64,000 nucleotides of DNA from Rhypophila decipiens. Lineage: Eukaryota > Ascomycota > Sordariomycetes > Sordariales > Naviculisporaceae. The notes under the pieces are model-generated. The model saw only the letters and a program-made list of their open reading frames with translations, was not told where the DNA came from and did no database searches. The position numbers and the translations under genes are program-made. Location: assembly GCA_033297075.1 (NCBI GenBank), contig MU858069.1, positions 186,001 to 250,000 of the forward strand, read 5' to 3'. This document shows positions 35,036 to 47,467 of this stretch, one piece after another (position 1 is the first letter of the stretch; each line of letters begins with the position of its first letter).

Positions 35036-36987
35036 ATGGACTCTCAAGGCGAGAAACGGCCAGGTGATGAGGGCTTTGGAGGGTTCCGGATGACTCTCCC
35101 GGAAAACTGCGTCGAGTACATGCTCTTCGTAGTTGAGGAAGGAGGACAAGAATCCCGTCGGCTCCAGAACCTTGAAGCTGTTCGGAAAGCTGCTATGCAA
35201 AAAGCCGAAGAGCTCACGAAGGATTATATCTGGCAGCGTGAAGGCTTTGGGTTGGAAACCAAGGTTGAAAATGGTATGTCCCTCATTCTCTCTTTTTAGA
35301 AGGTCAATTTGTTGAGGAAGCTAATCAGTGGGGAAAACACACAGGTCAAGCCTATCTCCATGGCATAACAGACTACGGTGACAATGTCGAAGACGAATGG
35401 CTAATAGTCTACCTTCTCCGCGAGCTGAGCAAGTCATTTCCCAGTCTCTGGATCCGCGTGTTTGACAGCGATGGAGAGTTTCTCCTGATCGAGGCAGCAA
35501 AGGTCTTGCCCAAGTGGTTGAGTCCCGAGATGGACAGCAACAGAGTGTGGCTACACGATGGGAAACTTTTAATCATCCCACTGCCCTCTGAGACAGACAT
35601 GTCAAAGTCCATCTCACTAGCGAAAGCACTCCGTATCCTCAAATCGGCTCCGGACTCACTTGTACACTCAACCTTCATCGAGGCCGAAGCTTTCTACCGG
35701 CTGGAGAAATATCCCGACCAAATCAAGGACTCCCTGCACTACTCAGTAGTCACAATACCAAGAAAGCTGGCATATATCCTCCATGCCAGACCAAAGGCCA
35801 TCGCCCCAGCCACCGAAGCCTTCTATCTTCGTGACCCTATCGCATTAAAGCCCTTATTATCATCATCTCCCACCAAACTCATATTCCCACCACCAGACCT
35901 CGTCACAGTCAGCATCTGCTTCACAAAAGTCCTCTACGCCCAACTCAAGTCTCAACAGTTCAGTCCTCCACCAGTGGCATGGAAACCCCTCCTCCAAGCA
36001 GCAGGAGCAACTTCTTTGGCAGGCAATGAGGCGGCAGAACCCATGTCCCAGGACCTTGCCCGCTTAGACATGGGCATGAAAATAACCAGCGGCTTCGAGA
36101 TGCTCTGCAAAGACGCCCACAAGAGCAAGAACCGCACAACACGTGAAGTCGCTTTGCTCCTGGCCGATCTCGAAGAAGACGGCGAGGCAGACGCCCTCCC
36201 TACCGACGAGGAAATAAAACTATGGAAGGATGTTTTACGCCAAGACGATGATTCGTGGATGAATATAGACTTTGCTGATTTCGAGGCGGAGTTGAATGGA
36301 AGTAAATCACGGTCCAACGAGCCTGGGTTCGGAGATGCAACTGCACAGGCGGATTTGCAAAAGATTGTCTCCCGATTTGAGGCGTTCCTGAATGACGAAC
36401 AAGCTGGTATCGATGGAGCTCAGCTTGATGAGATGGATGAGGACGATGATGATGATGATGACACGGAAGAGTACAGCAGTGAAGACGACGAAGACAGGGA
36501 GGTCAGCTTTGACGAAGAACAGTTTGCTCGTATGATGCGGGAGATGATGGGGCTGCCTTCTTCGTCAACCGCTAAACAACCAACGGCCACCCTAACAATG
36601 CAGCAGGATAAAGCAGTAGCAAAGGTGGAAGAAGAGCTTGGTCAAGAGGACGAAGAAGAGGAAATCCAGAACCTCATGTCGCAATTCGAGAAGGAGCTAA
36701 AAGAGGCTGGCGCTTTGTCGCTCGATCCGCCTTCTAAAGAGTCAGACAAAAAGTTGTTGACGAAAGACGGCAAGGGGAAGGAAAAAGAAAAGGAGCTGTT
36801 GCACGAAGAGCTTGATGAGGAAGAAGAAGATGATGACTTGGTGGATATCGATTACAACCTGGCAAAGAACTTGCTCGAAAGCTTCAAGAGCCAGGCTGGT
36901 ATGGCGGGGCCCGCTGGGAATCTGCTTAGCTTGATGGGTATGAAGTTGCCGAGGGATGAGGATGATGGCGAGGAAGAGGATAAATAG
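35036..36987 (+). CDS. ecdysoneless (ECD)/SGT1-family protein
   Basis: Member of the conserved ecdysoneless family (Pfam 'SGT1', unrelated to the Hsp90 co-chaperone Sgt1). Animal ECD acts in pre-mRNA splicing through Prp8 and in cell-cycle control; yeast work gave it a role in glycolytic gene activation. Two exons (35036-35273 and 35345-36987; GTATGT...ACAG) give 626 residues. The start MDSQGEKRPGDEGFGGFR leads into LPENCVEYMLFVVEEG. The family core includes DEWLIVYLLRELSKSFPSLW and RVFDSDGEFLLIEAAKVLPK followed by WLSPEMDSNRVWLHDGKLLI. The C-terminal half is very acidic (EDDDDDDDTEEYSSEDDEDR) and ends GEEEDK. The frame upstream of 35036 lacks an ATG, which fixes the start. It is convergent with the next gene, 276 bp away. 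Confidence 0.9.
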
Positions 36988-37263
36988 GGTCAGGGATTGA
37001 TGGATATACCCAAGGAGATGCGGTTTGAGAGAAGATGGCTTGGCTCCTGATAGTATTCTAAGAGCTAGGGTGTATTGTTTATTCATCATATAGGGCATGT
37101 ATTGTGTTATTTGAACGTGTATATCTATCTGGGTATCCATTATCCTCCAACCCGACTTTTGTCCAAGCATTTATACGTCACATCCGTTCGACCACGTTGT
37201 CGTCCATATTTCTAATGTAGTCTATGCCAAAATTATTTCCCCAGAAGTAAAAAGCATCTTGGT

Positions 37264-38784
37264 TTACTCCTCCACCCCAGCAGCCGTCCCCGCCCCCTGG
37301 CCAGCCTCCTTAACCCTCTTGGCAGGGCTCATCTCACCACTGAGCCTAGCAACACCATACGTCCTCTTAGCAGCCAAATGCGTCAAATCAACCTCGTGAT
37401 CTTGCACTAATTCCAGTTTCGCCAGCGCCTCGGTGAGCTTTTTTCGCCCGTCCAGCTCGCGCCGACTCCGACTGCTCGTGCTGATGTCGCTACTTTCCCT
37501 GGGACTGGGCCGGTAGAATTCCTTGACGATGCTCACGCTCGCGTGGTAGACTTGGTACAAGAGCTGACGAATCGGTGCTGTTTCTGTGTCCTCTATTATG
37601 GAACTGTCCAAGGGCAGTGTGTTTGTTGTTATCGATGGGACTGAGGATGCGGTAGCGTCTGGCGAGGTTGTGGTCGTGTTGGTATTGCTGTTGAATCCTT
37701 GGAGGAATGAGGAAGTGGGCGTGCCGTCGGAGAATACAGTCGCTATCAAGGGGTCGCCGAAGATGGCGGTACTCCAGTCGCGTAGACCTGTGAAGACCAC
37801 TGGGCTGTTGTCCTCTCTGCTTTGGTCTGTCCCGTCTTTTTTCTCCTCCTTGTCTTTACCGGATTTGGATTCGGAGTCCAGTTGGATCTTGGAAGTTGCT
37901 TGGGCAATCGCCGGGATGGGTATCGAGGTGTTGCTCGGTCCAGGGGACGGAAGCGACGAGGAAACGAGCACGTTCGACTCGTCGGCCCCGTCCATGACAA
38001 CGAGCCTGGGGACAGTAACCAGGTCGAGCAAATGTCGGAGTCGCTTAAAGTGTCTTCGTATCGCCGAGTAGCTGATCATCACAGCCATGTCCTCGCCGTC
38101 TCTAAGAATCCCTTCCAGCATAAGATGAAATGCCCCTGACCAGGTGCCGACCCCTTCTGTGCTGCCCGCCATTGCTGAACTGCCGCCAGGCCCTGCTGGT
38201 ATCGTAGCACCACCTCGGCGAGTTGAAGAAGTTGTGGATGCAGATAAGCAAGTTGCCACAGGTCCGAATCGTCCGGTGGGAGAAGTTAGGTGTGCGAGTC
38301 CCCGGAACATCTGTCCGACCTGGCCATCGATTTGTTGTCTCTCCTCGGGACTGAGGAGGCCCGGTACGAGTGCGAGAGGCGTGCCTTGGGTGGATTCGAA
38401 GAAGCTACAAATCGACCCGAGTTCGTTAGTCCCGTGAGAGAGGTGGATGAGGTTGGGGACGAGCTGCCGAAGACTCAGACTCGTCCCGGGGCCGGAAGTT
38501 GCTTCGGTGGGCTGCTTGTCCGCTTCAGGGTATTTTGGAAGTTCGTCACGGATCCATTGGACGGCGAGAGCTTCGGCGGGTATCATGAAATGCTCGGAGC
38601 GAAGGAGGCGAAGCCTCGTCGGTGGAGACATGACGAGGTAGATGGTCCTCCCGTCCGAAAGGGTGACTTCGTACGGTCTCTGGAGGCGTGGAGAAGGAAT
38701 AGCCTGTATCCTGTCGATGGTTACATCAGGGAAAACTGTTCCGAGGGCCGTCCTGACGGACTGCTCTGAGGGCGGGCGGCACAT
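37264..38784 (-). CDS. aminoglycoside-phosphotransferase-like (protein-kinase-fold) protein
   Basis: Uninterrupted 506-residue frame starting MCRPPSEQSVRTALGTVFPD. It fits the large fungal APH-like family of the protein kinase fold, whose substrates are mostly unknown. N lobe: RPYEVTLSDGRTIYLVMSPP with a following EALAVQWIRDELP. C lobe: RLVVMDGADESNVLVSS at the place of the catalytic loop, and VVFTGLRDWSTAIFGDPLIA at the place of the metal-binding loop, where the DW...GDP pattern is well kept. The catalytic loop departs from the usual H-x-D-4x-N: the expected His is replaced and the Asp sits one residue further from the Asn. A Ser/Asp/Lys-rich low-complexity insert lies between the loops. It ends in a basic-acidic tail (AKRVKEAGQGAGTAAGVEE). 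The fold assignment is reasonable; activity is not established. Confidence 0.7.
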   Translation of the reverse strand: MCRPPSEQSVRTALGTVFPDVTIDRIQAIPSPRLQRPYEVTLSDGRTIYLVMSPPTRLRLLRSEHFMIPAEALAVQWIRDELPKYPEADKQPTEATSGPGTSLSLRQLVPNLIHLSHGTNELGSICSFFESTQGTPLALVPGLLSPEERQQIDGQVGQMFRGLAHLTSPTGRFGPVATCLSASTTSSTRRGGATIPAGPGGSSAMAGSTEGVGTWSGAFHLMLEGILRDGEDMAVMISYSAIRRHFKRLRHLLDLVTVPRLVVMDGADESNVLVSSSLPSPGPSNTSIPIPAIAQATSKIQLDSESKSGKDKEEKKDGTDQSREDNSPVVFTGLRDWSTAIFGDPLIATVFSDGTPTSSFLQGFNSNTNTTTTSPDATASSVPSITTNTLPLDSSIIEDTETAPIRQLLYQVYHASVSIVKEFYRPSPRESSDISTSSRSRRELDGRKKLTEALAKLELVQDHEVDLTHLAAKRTYGVARLSGEMSPAKRVKEAGQGAGTAAGVEE

Positions 38785-41700
38785 TGTTGCAGATCTGAGA
38801 GAGATGGGGTAAAATGAGTGCTTATTCGAAGGGTCGAATGGCTGGCTTGCTGTTCAACGGTGATCTGTTGGGTCTGAAGAGAAGTGAGATAGGTATGCCC
38901 AAGGTTTGCTTGTGGTCAAAAGGCGAGCGAGGGCGTGACTATATGGCCGGGTATGGTTGCTCGTAAGGATCTTCCTTGCGCAATGTTTTTCGAAGTCTTA
39001 TGGTGTCAGAGTCTTGACTTGCTCTCTTGGAAGGAGAATCCGCAGAGTCGTCTTCCAGGAGTATCGGTTCGGGTGCGCTTGACGGGAAAAAGGGTCATAC
39101 CCTAGGAACAGGTTCTTCTCAGTCCTGTATCTACGGAGGAAAGTCGCCTGTGGTTACTTCTTTGGGCCGATTTGGTTGTAGCCACTGTGAAATCCAGGGG
39201 GTGGGGTCTGCGGCCTTTGCCTGGAGACTGGTAGTCGGATCCGCGGTATGGATAGTAACGCGGATAGCGAGATCTCGGTAGATATTGGTGATTTAATTAC
39301 TCCCAGAGCAGATCCAGAGGCATGTACCTTAGCTAGCCAGTCTCAGTGTGTTTTCCGACGACATTCCTATGCACACATGCCACAAGCCTCGATGATGATG
39401 GAAACCTCAGACTAGACCCAACCAGCGGTGATGCCCTCGGGCGAGTTGCTATTATGATCCCCAACTGCAGAGTTGAGGACAATACATGTTGCAACCTGGT
39501 GAGGTGCTATACTTCCGTTAAGGAGTGTTTTCGTCCGAGACTCAACAACACAGGAGAAGGTTCAAATGCTCCGGGAACGAAGAGAAGAGCCGAATGTTTG
39601 TCAGGTTTGTTTTCAACATATCCACCCCTATAATAATAAGCATCCAAGGGGCAATGGAATCTTTCACTAAAGACGGCAACCTCCCGTGGGTACCAGTAGT
39701 GTACACTAGGAGCCAGGGGCAAGAAAACTGTGGGGAGTGGAACAGCGACCCGTCACTCTGGACAAAGAGACGGAGCTGCCAAGGGCGTGCTATGGGGAGA
39801 GCTGGTCTGGCTGGCGAATGAGGTTTTGTTTATAGCGAGAAGGAGGAACGAGATCTTCGGGAATTAATGAGTAACAAGGCTAGGCCGGCTCAACGTCAAG
39901 CTTGATTCCCTGAATGATGGACAACAAAAAATTCCATAACTTTTACATATGCACAAGGGTAGGGTTAGAAGAGCAAAGACTCGTTCAGGGAGAGAGGCAC
40001 CTGCACCACCAGTAACTATCGCTAGTGAGATGAGGCGGTAAGACCATTCCCAACGAGGTCAACGCCGTGACGGCACGACGGCACGACACACATCAACAAG
40101 CGAGAAGGCTTCCTCCCAAAGTTTTAGCTCAAGAAGCGCGACATTTTGACGTGTGTGTGGCGCTTTTCTCTCGCTAAAGGAAACATGATATCAATTTAAG
40201 GACCAACAACAGTTGGAAACAAGCGAAAAGAGGTACCGCCACTTGCTGCTGAGCTCGCCCGCCTGCAGCGAGGATTGGGGGTTTCCAAGGCCGCTTGCTC
40301 CAGGAGAGTGTACGGGTTATGCTAACAAGGGGCAACAGCGAGTTGCTCACTGTCTTGAGTTAGCAGTTCGCGGCATTGTTGTTCATGCACAGCAAAGTTC
40401 ATAGTCAGTATCTCGAGCCCCCAATGGAACTTTAAGAATTTTTATGTGCCTGAGAAATAAATAGTGCCAACCCGGGACCCGGTTCACACGTTCCATTGGG
40501 CTGGTAACGGGCTTGGACTTGGCTATTTTTTTTTTCTGACGGGCACTAAAACCGGAAAATGGAAAGATGATAACCGTCAGGAGAGACAAATCCCATGCAG
40601 AAAATATTGGAAGGCGGTGATGTGATAACCATATTTGGCCTGAAACGCCTAAAATACAGAGCGGGAATTGCTAGTGCGTGTAGAGATGATAGTAGGTATC
40701 TCGGCAGCCACTTCTCCGTGACTCCCATGCTGATTCTGGTTTCGGGAAAGAAACCACAAACTATGCAGTATCTGGCACTCGGTGAAGATAACGTGGTTTT
40801 GAGCAGACAAGAGACGGCAGTCTCCTCTCCTGTCAGCCGTTTTGAGTGGGAATAGGAACCTTCATGTCTGAAATAGGCAGGTCCAATGGGCACTGAACCA
40901 ACGGGTGTGACGGAAAGTTCCAAGGTTTACCGGCAAAGACCTAAAAGCTGTCCCGAACGGTGTGAAGCAAAGAAAAGAGAATCCCATCGAGATTTTTTTG
41001 GTGTATGAATTCTGTGAAAAGGGAAACAAACGTTTCTCGAGGGTACGTACACCGTACCCACATTTTGGTACAAGGATGTGTAAGTCGTCAGGATGCTAAA
41101 AGCGGTTACACGAACCAATGCTGGGAAGCGAATCGGAAAATATTTGATTGGCCATAATTAAGCGAGAGTCATCCCAAAAAAAGACTAGTCCGGTGAGTTT
41201 GAGTGAGTGGGTATTTCTGACAGGTGAATTGTTTGAGGACTTTTATGCGCGGGCCGCCGACAGTCGATTCTTTTCATTGATGCAGTCATGACGATAAAAG
41301 CAGTGTTCTTGACCGCTCTCTCTCGGGCTGTGGGATGTGGGCAGAGTTACCGAGGCAAAACAATAACGCGTGCGGAGTATTTGTGCCGATTTAACACGTC
41401 TTTCGGTTTGGCTTCGTGTCTTTGCTCCAGGCTTCACGGAGATCAGGAATCAGGATACGGATATGGTTCGCAACTCGCCCCGCCAACGCACTTGCCCGCA
41501 CTGGGAAAGCAGTAGCGAGATTATATAAGAAACATACCGGTCCATAATATCCGTACCGTGCTGAGTTCGTCGATCCTGATGGCGGCAGCATTGACAATCT
41601 TAATTTTACACGTCGTGTTCGCGTCCCGAGGTGGTTAACAAGAGTTTAGGCTTCATGTCTTCAGCCAGACACACGAGTGATTGCCTGCCTGCTCGGGGAT

Positions 41701-42827
41701 CTTCCACGGTCTAGTCTGTGGTCTCGTCCCTCGCGGGAACTTTCTTCATGCGGCAGGATATTCAGGAAAATGGCAACACGTTGTTGGGATGTGTGAGGAA
41801 GAGGAAATATATCAAGAGGCGCCTACGGGGTAATCATGACATGATTGGCCCGTGGTGTCCAGAAAGCCCAGACCGTCCCGCCTGGCTGGGACTCAAGGTT
41901 GACGGATGGTTCGAAGCCGGACGCATGTCATCGGTCCCTACCGATACGGAGTAATTACCGAGTGTTGTGCCCGGAAAACAGGACTCCACGTACCGGTCAA
42001 TCCCTCCTCTGTCCCCGACTTTGGTCGGTGACCTAGATCCAACAACAGCCATCTTTGCTACTCGCTGTCATCAGAGTCCCCGAGTCAAGTATTATCCGTA
42101 TCGTGTAGATAACTAGATATTCTTCTTCATATTCTCCCCACAAAGCTTCAATCTTGGACCTGTGCCTTATACAATGCATACATGCCCTCGGTCTTTGGGG
42201 GTATGTAACTTCGTCAAATCTTCCTGAAATAGGGCTTAGCGTCTCTGCCTTGCAGCTGCATCTGGCTCCTCCAGAATCCAGACCTTCACGATGGGCGTGG
42301 GAGAAACGTCCACCATCAGAGTCCAGACGATACCTTACTGGCGGGCATGTGTATGCTATACAGAGACGACTTGTCATCAACAAAGGCCATAGGTATCCTT
42401 AACCGATCAAAATTCCATGCGCCGTTGACTATGGCTGCGGCGCGGGCCCGAACGACCAACCTCTCTCTGTCAAGGCTCAAAACGGCGTTGTATTATTGAA
42501 AGTTGGGGCAGCAGTGTGTTTTCCTTTTGGACCAAAGAATACCAAATGAACAGAATCGGTAACCCTGCATGTCCTTGAAGCCAATATTTCATTATTTCTT
42601 CACCGACGGGTAGGTTCAGAATATTACTCCGAGCAGGCACGTCAGTTGGGTCGGGAGTGAAATCATAATTGCCCGCCTCTGGCTGGCTTTCGCTCGTCTC
42701 GAGACCATCGTGGAATTTTCAAATGCATGGATGGCTTATTCATTTTCGCTTTTAAAAATCCCGCTTACAGGATACAGGAGCGCCCTTCAAGACCTGCTTT
42801 CTGTCAATGAAAGTTCTGAAAGTCCCA
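38785..42827. other. gene-poor intergenic region, 4 kb
   Basis: Lies between the start of the APH-like gene and the stop of TAN1, both leftward, so it should hold the promoter of the former and the terminator of the latter. I see no convincing gene: all open frames are under about 130 codons, overlapping and without family features. Confidence 0.5.
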
Positions 42828-44112
42828 TCACTCGGCCCCCGTTTCCGGCACTGCACCTGGGCCCGAGCCCGAGCTGTTGTTCTTGACCGCCTGTTTGTAA
42901 ATCTCAAACAGATTGTACTTCTTGAGGTCATCCCAGTCCTTGTCCACAACGCTCATCGAGCAGACGGCCTGGTACAAGTCGATGAGAACCACCTTGTCCG
43001 GCGAGGTCAGATTGACTTTGTGCAGATCGCTATTGATGAGACCAGCAATCTCGTTGATCAGAAAGTCCCGCTTCAGCTTGCTGTGGTTCCTGATGGTTGG
43101 TCGGAGGGCATACTATCCAAGAGTGAGCAAATGAACTTGTCGGAAGAGGTGCACCGGTTCGTGTAATGAACTTACTGTAAGGGGCTTGTAATCTTTGGGT
43201 TGAACCTCGTCGCCCGTTGGTGCAGCCGGAGCAGGAGCATCTGTATTAGCCTCGGCCTCGGCCTCTGCCTCTGCCTTGCCAACCTCAGATTTGCCCACGC
43301 TTGACTCACCAGCCTCAGTGGCAGTGTCAGCGGCAGTATCGCGCTTCCCACTCAAGTCAAAGAACGGCTCAAGAGCTTCCCTAGCAACCTCGACAATCCC
43401 CGCCTCAGTCGCCTTGCCCATCAACGGCGCGGGCGTGAACCGATTCACATAGCGACACTTCATTTGATCAAGCCGGCTGATCTCCTTCGCATCAAGACAG
43501 ATCCGTCTGACAAACTCGACCGGCTCTATGGGCGCCTTGGTCTTGACGAAGAGCAGACAGTCAACATTCATCTTCATCAGGGTGAATATCTGGTTCTCAT
43601 CGCCACCATCACCGGGTGCCTTTTTGGTGTTCATGGCGGCTATCTCCTTTTGGATTGATGCGTCGATGTCGTCTTGCTCATCTTCTTCATCTGTTGCGGC
43701 CTTGGGTTCTTCGATCTTGATTCCGTACATCTTTTCGGCGTACTATTCTTGCTTGTGAGTATACATAGCTTGCACTCTGAATAGCTCTGAACGGAGGAAT
43801 AGACAAACCTCGTTGAACAGCTCAATGACTTCCCTACCCGCCTTCAACTCCTGATGTCGGGCGCAGGTCACCCAAATGCCTGTGTCCCCAGGCTGAGGGA
43901 GCGAGTCCCTCATTATAACCATCTTGGATTGCTGGTGGGTTGTCTTCCATTTACCAGCATTTCCTGTCTATTTGGTAGAAATGAGAATCAGTATATCTGA
44001 ACTGGTAAACGGTAATCGGGGCAAGAAGAGCAAAGCCTTATTGTACCTTTTTCTTTTTATTCTGCTGCTCACCACCGCCGGGTGCATCTTTCCTCTTGCC
44101 TCCGTCTGCCAT
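42828..44112 (-). CDS. TAN1: TAN1, THUMP-domain adaptor for tRNA ac4C12 acetylation
   Basis: Tan1 binds tRNA through a THUMP domain and presents tRNA-Ser and tRNA-Leu to the acetyltransferase Kre33/NAT10 for ac4C at position 12. Exons: 44112-44047, 43967-43809, 43742-43176 and 43112-42828, each a whole number of codons, giving 358 residues. The basic start MADGGKRKDAPGGGEQQNKK leads into GDTGIWVTCARHQELKAGRE and VIELFNEYAEKMYGIK. The THUMP region contains DCLLFVKTKAPIEPVEFVRR, KCRYVNRFTPAP and, after an Ala/Glu-rich insert (about 210-250), YALRPTIRNHSKLKRDFLIN and PDKVVLIDLYQAVCSMSVVD, the conserved end of this domain. The low-complexity insert splits the THUMP blocks and is longer than usual. 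Confidence 0.92.
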
Positions 44113-45588
44113 ATCGTGTATTTCCTTGATGTCGCTGAATAATAGGTCTAGAGTCTGAAATCGATGAGCATAATGACACGAATCGAATGATGTCTTGGGA
44201 ATGATGAAAAACAGGTAAGGATGATAAAGTTTGTGGAAAGTTGCGACTGAGATGGCATTTTTGAGTTTGGATTAAAATCCCGGACGAACTGGACAGTCAC
44301 ACCGGTTCCCAAGTTTCAAAAATCAATACGTATTGAAATTGAGATGAGCTCTACCTTTAAAAGTGAATCCGATCACTGCTAATTTTTCAGACTTTTCTTC
44401 CCTCGGCAACTTTCTGCAATTGACAATCGCTGGAGATAATCTGCCGTGGGCTCGGTTGTTCATTCACAAACGTTCATTGAAGTTTAAACTTAAAACCTGG
44501 CAACCCTGTTCCAACTACTATCTCTCTCAAACGCCTAATAATAACCACGCTAGTAATACAATGCAGCCCCCCTAACTACTAGTTTTTTCTTCAATTATAA
44601 ACAAGAAAAAACACAATATACCTTCTTTTATCATTATTTCGAGTTACTATAGTATAAAAACTATACTAATGAATAGCTTTTTCTTTCCTTTATTTAACAA
44701 TACTATATTTAATATAACTCAATATCTTAATAAATTATAGTAAGTATAAATTTACATCCTCCTTATTTAAAAGACACTACTAAAATTAATTACTAAAGAA
44801 ACTAGTATTTCTTACTAATATATTTATACTCTTTAAACTAAATATAAGATAATAAAAACTCCTTTTCTGTGTACTCTTTAAACTAAATATAAGATAATAA
44901 AAACTCCTTTTCTGTGAGGCGTGCCCACTGACAAGCCATTGGCGCAGCCACATGGCAAGCCACATGGGAATGGTGGCCCCGCAGTTGCCCCGCAGTGGTG
45001 CTGTAATGATGCCAGGTCAAGACTGATCACGTGACTACGTGCCGCATTGCCAATTACATCTACGCGGTCACGCAACTGCCATTGAGAATTCTTTCCTTCT
45101 TTTCTTCCTTACTGTAGAATCTTAGTCCATAGTACTGCAATAAGATTCGTCTTTTCCAATAGTCGTGACATTTCCTAAAAGTGACGGCGAGCGCCAAGAA
45201 CCATACCACTCGGCCAAACCGTTCCTAAAAAGGAGCTCAAATTACAGAAGTTATCAGAACCTTCTGCAATTCAATGGTTATATACCCATTCAGCACACCG
45301 CCGTTACTGTGGTGGTTACCCCTATTTCTCCAAAACACTCCCCCCTTTTCTGGCAACCTCATCGTGCAAGTCGATAATGTAGCACCAACATATTTGAACG
45401 AGGGTTCGTTAAAGCATCGTAAGTTAATTGACATTTTGAACGCCATTCTAACTGGTTTATAGGAGAGCATGAAACTCTGTGCTCTACCAGGGCTAAGATA
45501 TATCACACGGGAATCCTAATTCCCGTCTGTCCAAGGAGTACGCGTGGAACGGATTAACCTTCAAGGCTGTCGTATAAACCGGCCCTCT
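44113..45588. other. intergenic, TAN1 upstream and PDC downstream flanks, with an A/T-rich island
   Basis: Besides the TAN1 promoter and PDC terminator regions, the middle of this gap is a strongly A/T-rich island (44571-44916) described separately. No gene is seen. Confidence 0.55.
44571..44916. repeat. A/T-rich island, RIP-like, ending in a 45-bp tandem duplication
   Basis: About 350 bp consisting almost entirely of A and T, with many TA dinucleotides and few CG, against a flanking background near 50% GC. The right end carries a perfect 45-bp direct duplication (44827-44871 and 44872-44916), and the composition switches back abruptly after it. This is the look of a short repeat eroded by repeat-induced point mutation, but no transposon ends or coding remains are visible. 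Confidence 0.6.
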
Positions 45589-47467
45589 TTACTCCTCAGT
45601 CCGGGCGTTGTTCTTGGCCGAGATCTCAGTCGTGATCTTCAGACCCCGAGGAGCATCGTCCTTTGGCATCCAGAGCTCCACAAACTGCAGACCTTTGCGC
45701 TCATTGAAATCCTTGTCCAAGAGTAATTTCTCTAGCTCATCCTTGGTCTTTACAACGAACGTCTTGACCTCCTTATCTGTCGCTCCAAATGTGGCAGGGA
45801 CGTCGGTGTACTTCCACTTCTTGATGTCGTTGTATTCCGCTTCCATGCCGTGAATGAATCGCTCGATTGTGAAGCCCTCGTTGTAGATGAGGAAACTGTT
45901 TGCAAGAATGGTTGTTAGTTGGCTCAGCTTCTTGCAAGGGGAAGCAATTCGAGAAAAGGAGAGGATGGGAGGGACAAAGACTTACATTGTGACTCTCAAG
46001 TTATGTCGGATCATGGTGCTAACCTCCTGGCAGGTCAACTGGAACGAGCCGTCGCCGACGAACAAGATCGTCCTGTTGTCCTTTCCCATGTCTTTTACAC
46101 CCAGCGCGACGCCCTGGGCTGCACCGACTGACCATCCGATACTGCCCCACAGAACCTGCGTGATGCCCGTCACCTGCGACGGGAATTTGCTTTCCCAAAT
46201 GCCAAAATTGGCGGTTCCTGTCTCAGTGACGACAAAATCACCAGGTTGGAAATACTCCCCGATCCTGGGCCAGAAATAAGCCTGCGTGATGGCCTTGGAG
46301 TCATCCTTGTTCTTGGTGACCTCGTTGACGACGCCGTTAATAGGGACTCCGCGGGACATTGTGGAGAGATCAACTCGCTCGACGACCTTGCGGAGCACGC
46401 CTTTCATGCGGACGTTGGGATACTCAGAGTACCGCACGACGCAGTAGTTGGAGTGAAAGTCGATCGTATTGAGCTGCGAGGTGCGGTACGAGAATCCGGC
46501 CGTGTTGAAGTCGCTCTTCATGGAGCCGATGGAGAGGACCAGATCGGAACCTTCGACCCGAGCAGCCACGTCTGGATGCGATCCCAGGCCGGCGTAGACT
46601 CCGCCGTAGGTCGGGGACGTCTCGTCGACGGCACCTTTGCCCATGGGAGTCACATACACGGGGAGGCTTGTCTTCTTGACCAAGTCGCGCACCTCGTCGA
46701 GGACGCGGTGGCGAATAGCACATGCGTCGACAAGTATAACCGGGTTCTTCGCCGCGTGGAGATATTTGAGCACGACATCAACAACATAGTCCTCGCGGGC
46801 TGCGTCGTTCTTGGGCTCGGTGAAGTCGATAGGAGTGTCGAGACGCTGGCCCTCGATCTTCTTCTCCACCATGTCTGTTGGAAGCCAGATGTAGACAGGC
46901 AGACTCCGGATCCAGCACTCCCGGATGGCGTGGTCGATCTGGTCCGCGATCTCGGTTGGCTTTACCAGCTTGGCTGATTCGCAAGCAATCTGAGCCCCCA
47001 TGTTGGCAAAGACGTGAAAGTCGCCGTTGCCGAGCGTGTGGTGGAGGAACATGCCGTTTCTTTGAGAGATTGTCGAAGGACATCCCACAATGTGTACGAT
47101 TGGAACATGTTCCGAGTAGGCGCCCGCGACACCGTTCATGGCGGAGAGCTCGCCCACGCCGAAGGTGGTGAGGAGGGCAGAGATGCCCTTGGTACGGGCA
47201 TAACCATCAGCGGCATATGCTGGGAAGAAGCGTCAGTTGATGTCGAACTGGGGGTACCGGGGAAAACGTAGCAATACCGGCATTGAGCTCATTGACACTG
47301 CCTACCCATTGCAGGCCGGCTTTGGGCAGGTAATCGAGCGCAACGAGGTTGAAGTCTCCTGGGAGGCCATGGACAGACCGGATGCCGATCTGATGCAGCC
47401 TCTTGAACAAGTATTCGGCAACGGTTACAGGCTTGGTCAAGCTCTGGGTTCTGATATCCTTGGACAT
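45589..47467 (-). CDS. PDC1: pyruvate decarboxylase
   Basis: Thiamine-diphosphate enzyme converting pyruvate to acetaldehyde and CO2, the first step of alcoholic fermentation and a cytosolic source of acetate. Exons: 47467-47278, 47219-45986 and 45895-45589, giving 576 residues, the family's usual length. Introns have GTATTG/CCCAG and GTAAGT/ACAG ends. Seen: the cofactor-activating Glu in VNELNA (residue 60), the catalytic HH pair in [16 protein letters not shown] (123-124), and the ThDP/Mg motif [19 protein letters not shown] (from about 452) continuing across the second intron to [14 protein letters not shown]. Indolepyruvate or phenylpyruvate decarboxylases share these motifs, so substrate is inferred from overall similarity. 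It ends [13 protein letters not shown]. Confidence 0.93.

Noticed and set aside
46246..46977. Long open frame (243 codons) on the plus strand across the pyruvate decarboxylase gene
   Set aside because: It is antisense to the large PDC exon, whose protein is unmistakable; the open frame follows from PDC codon bias.
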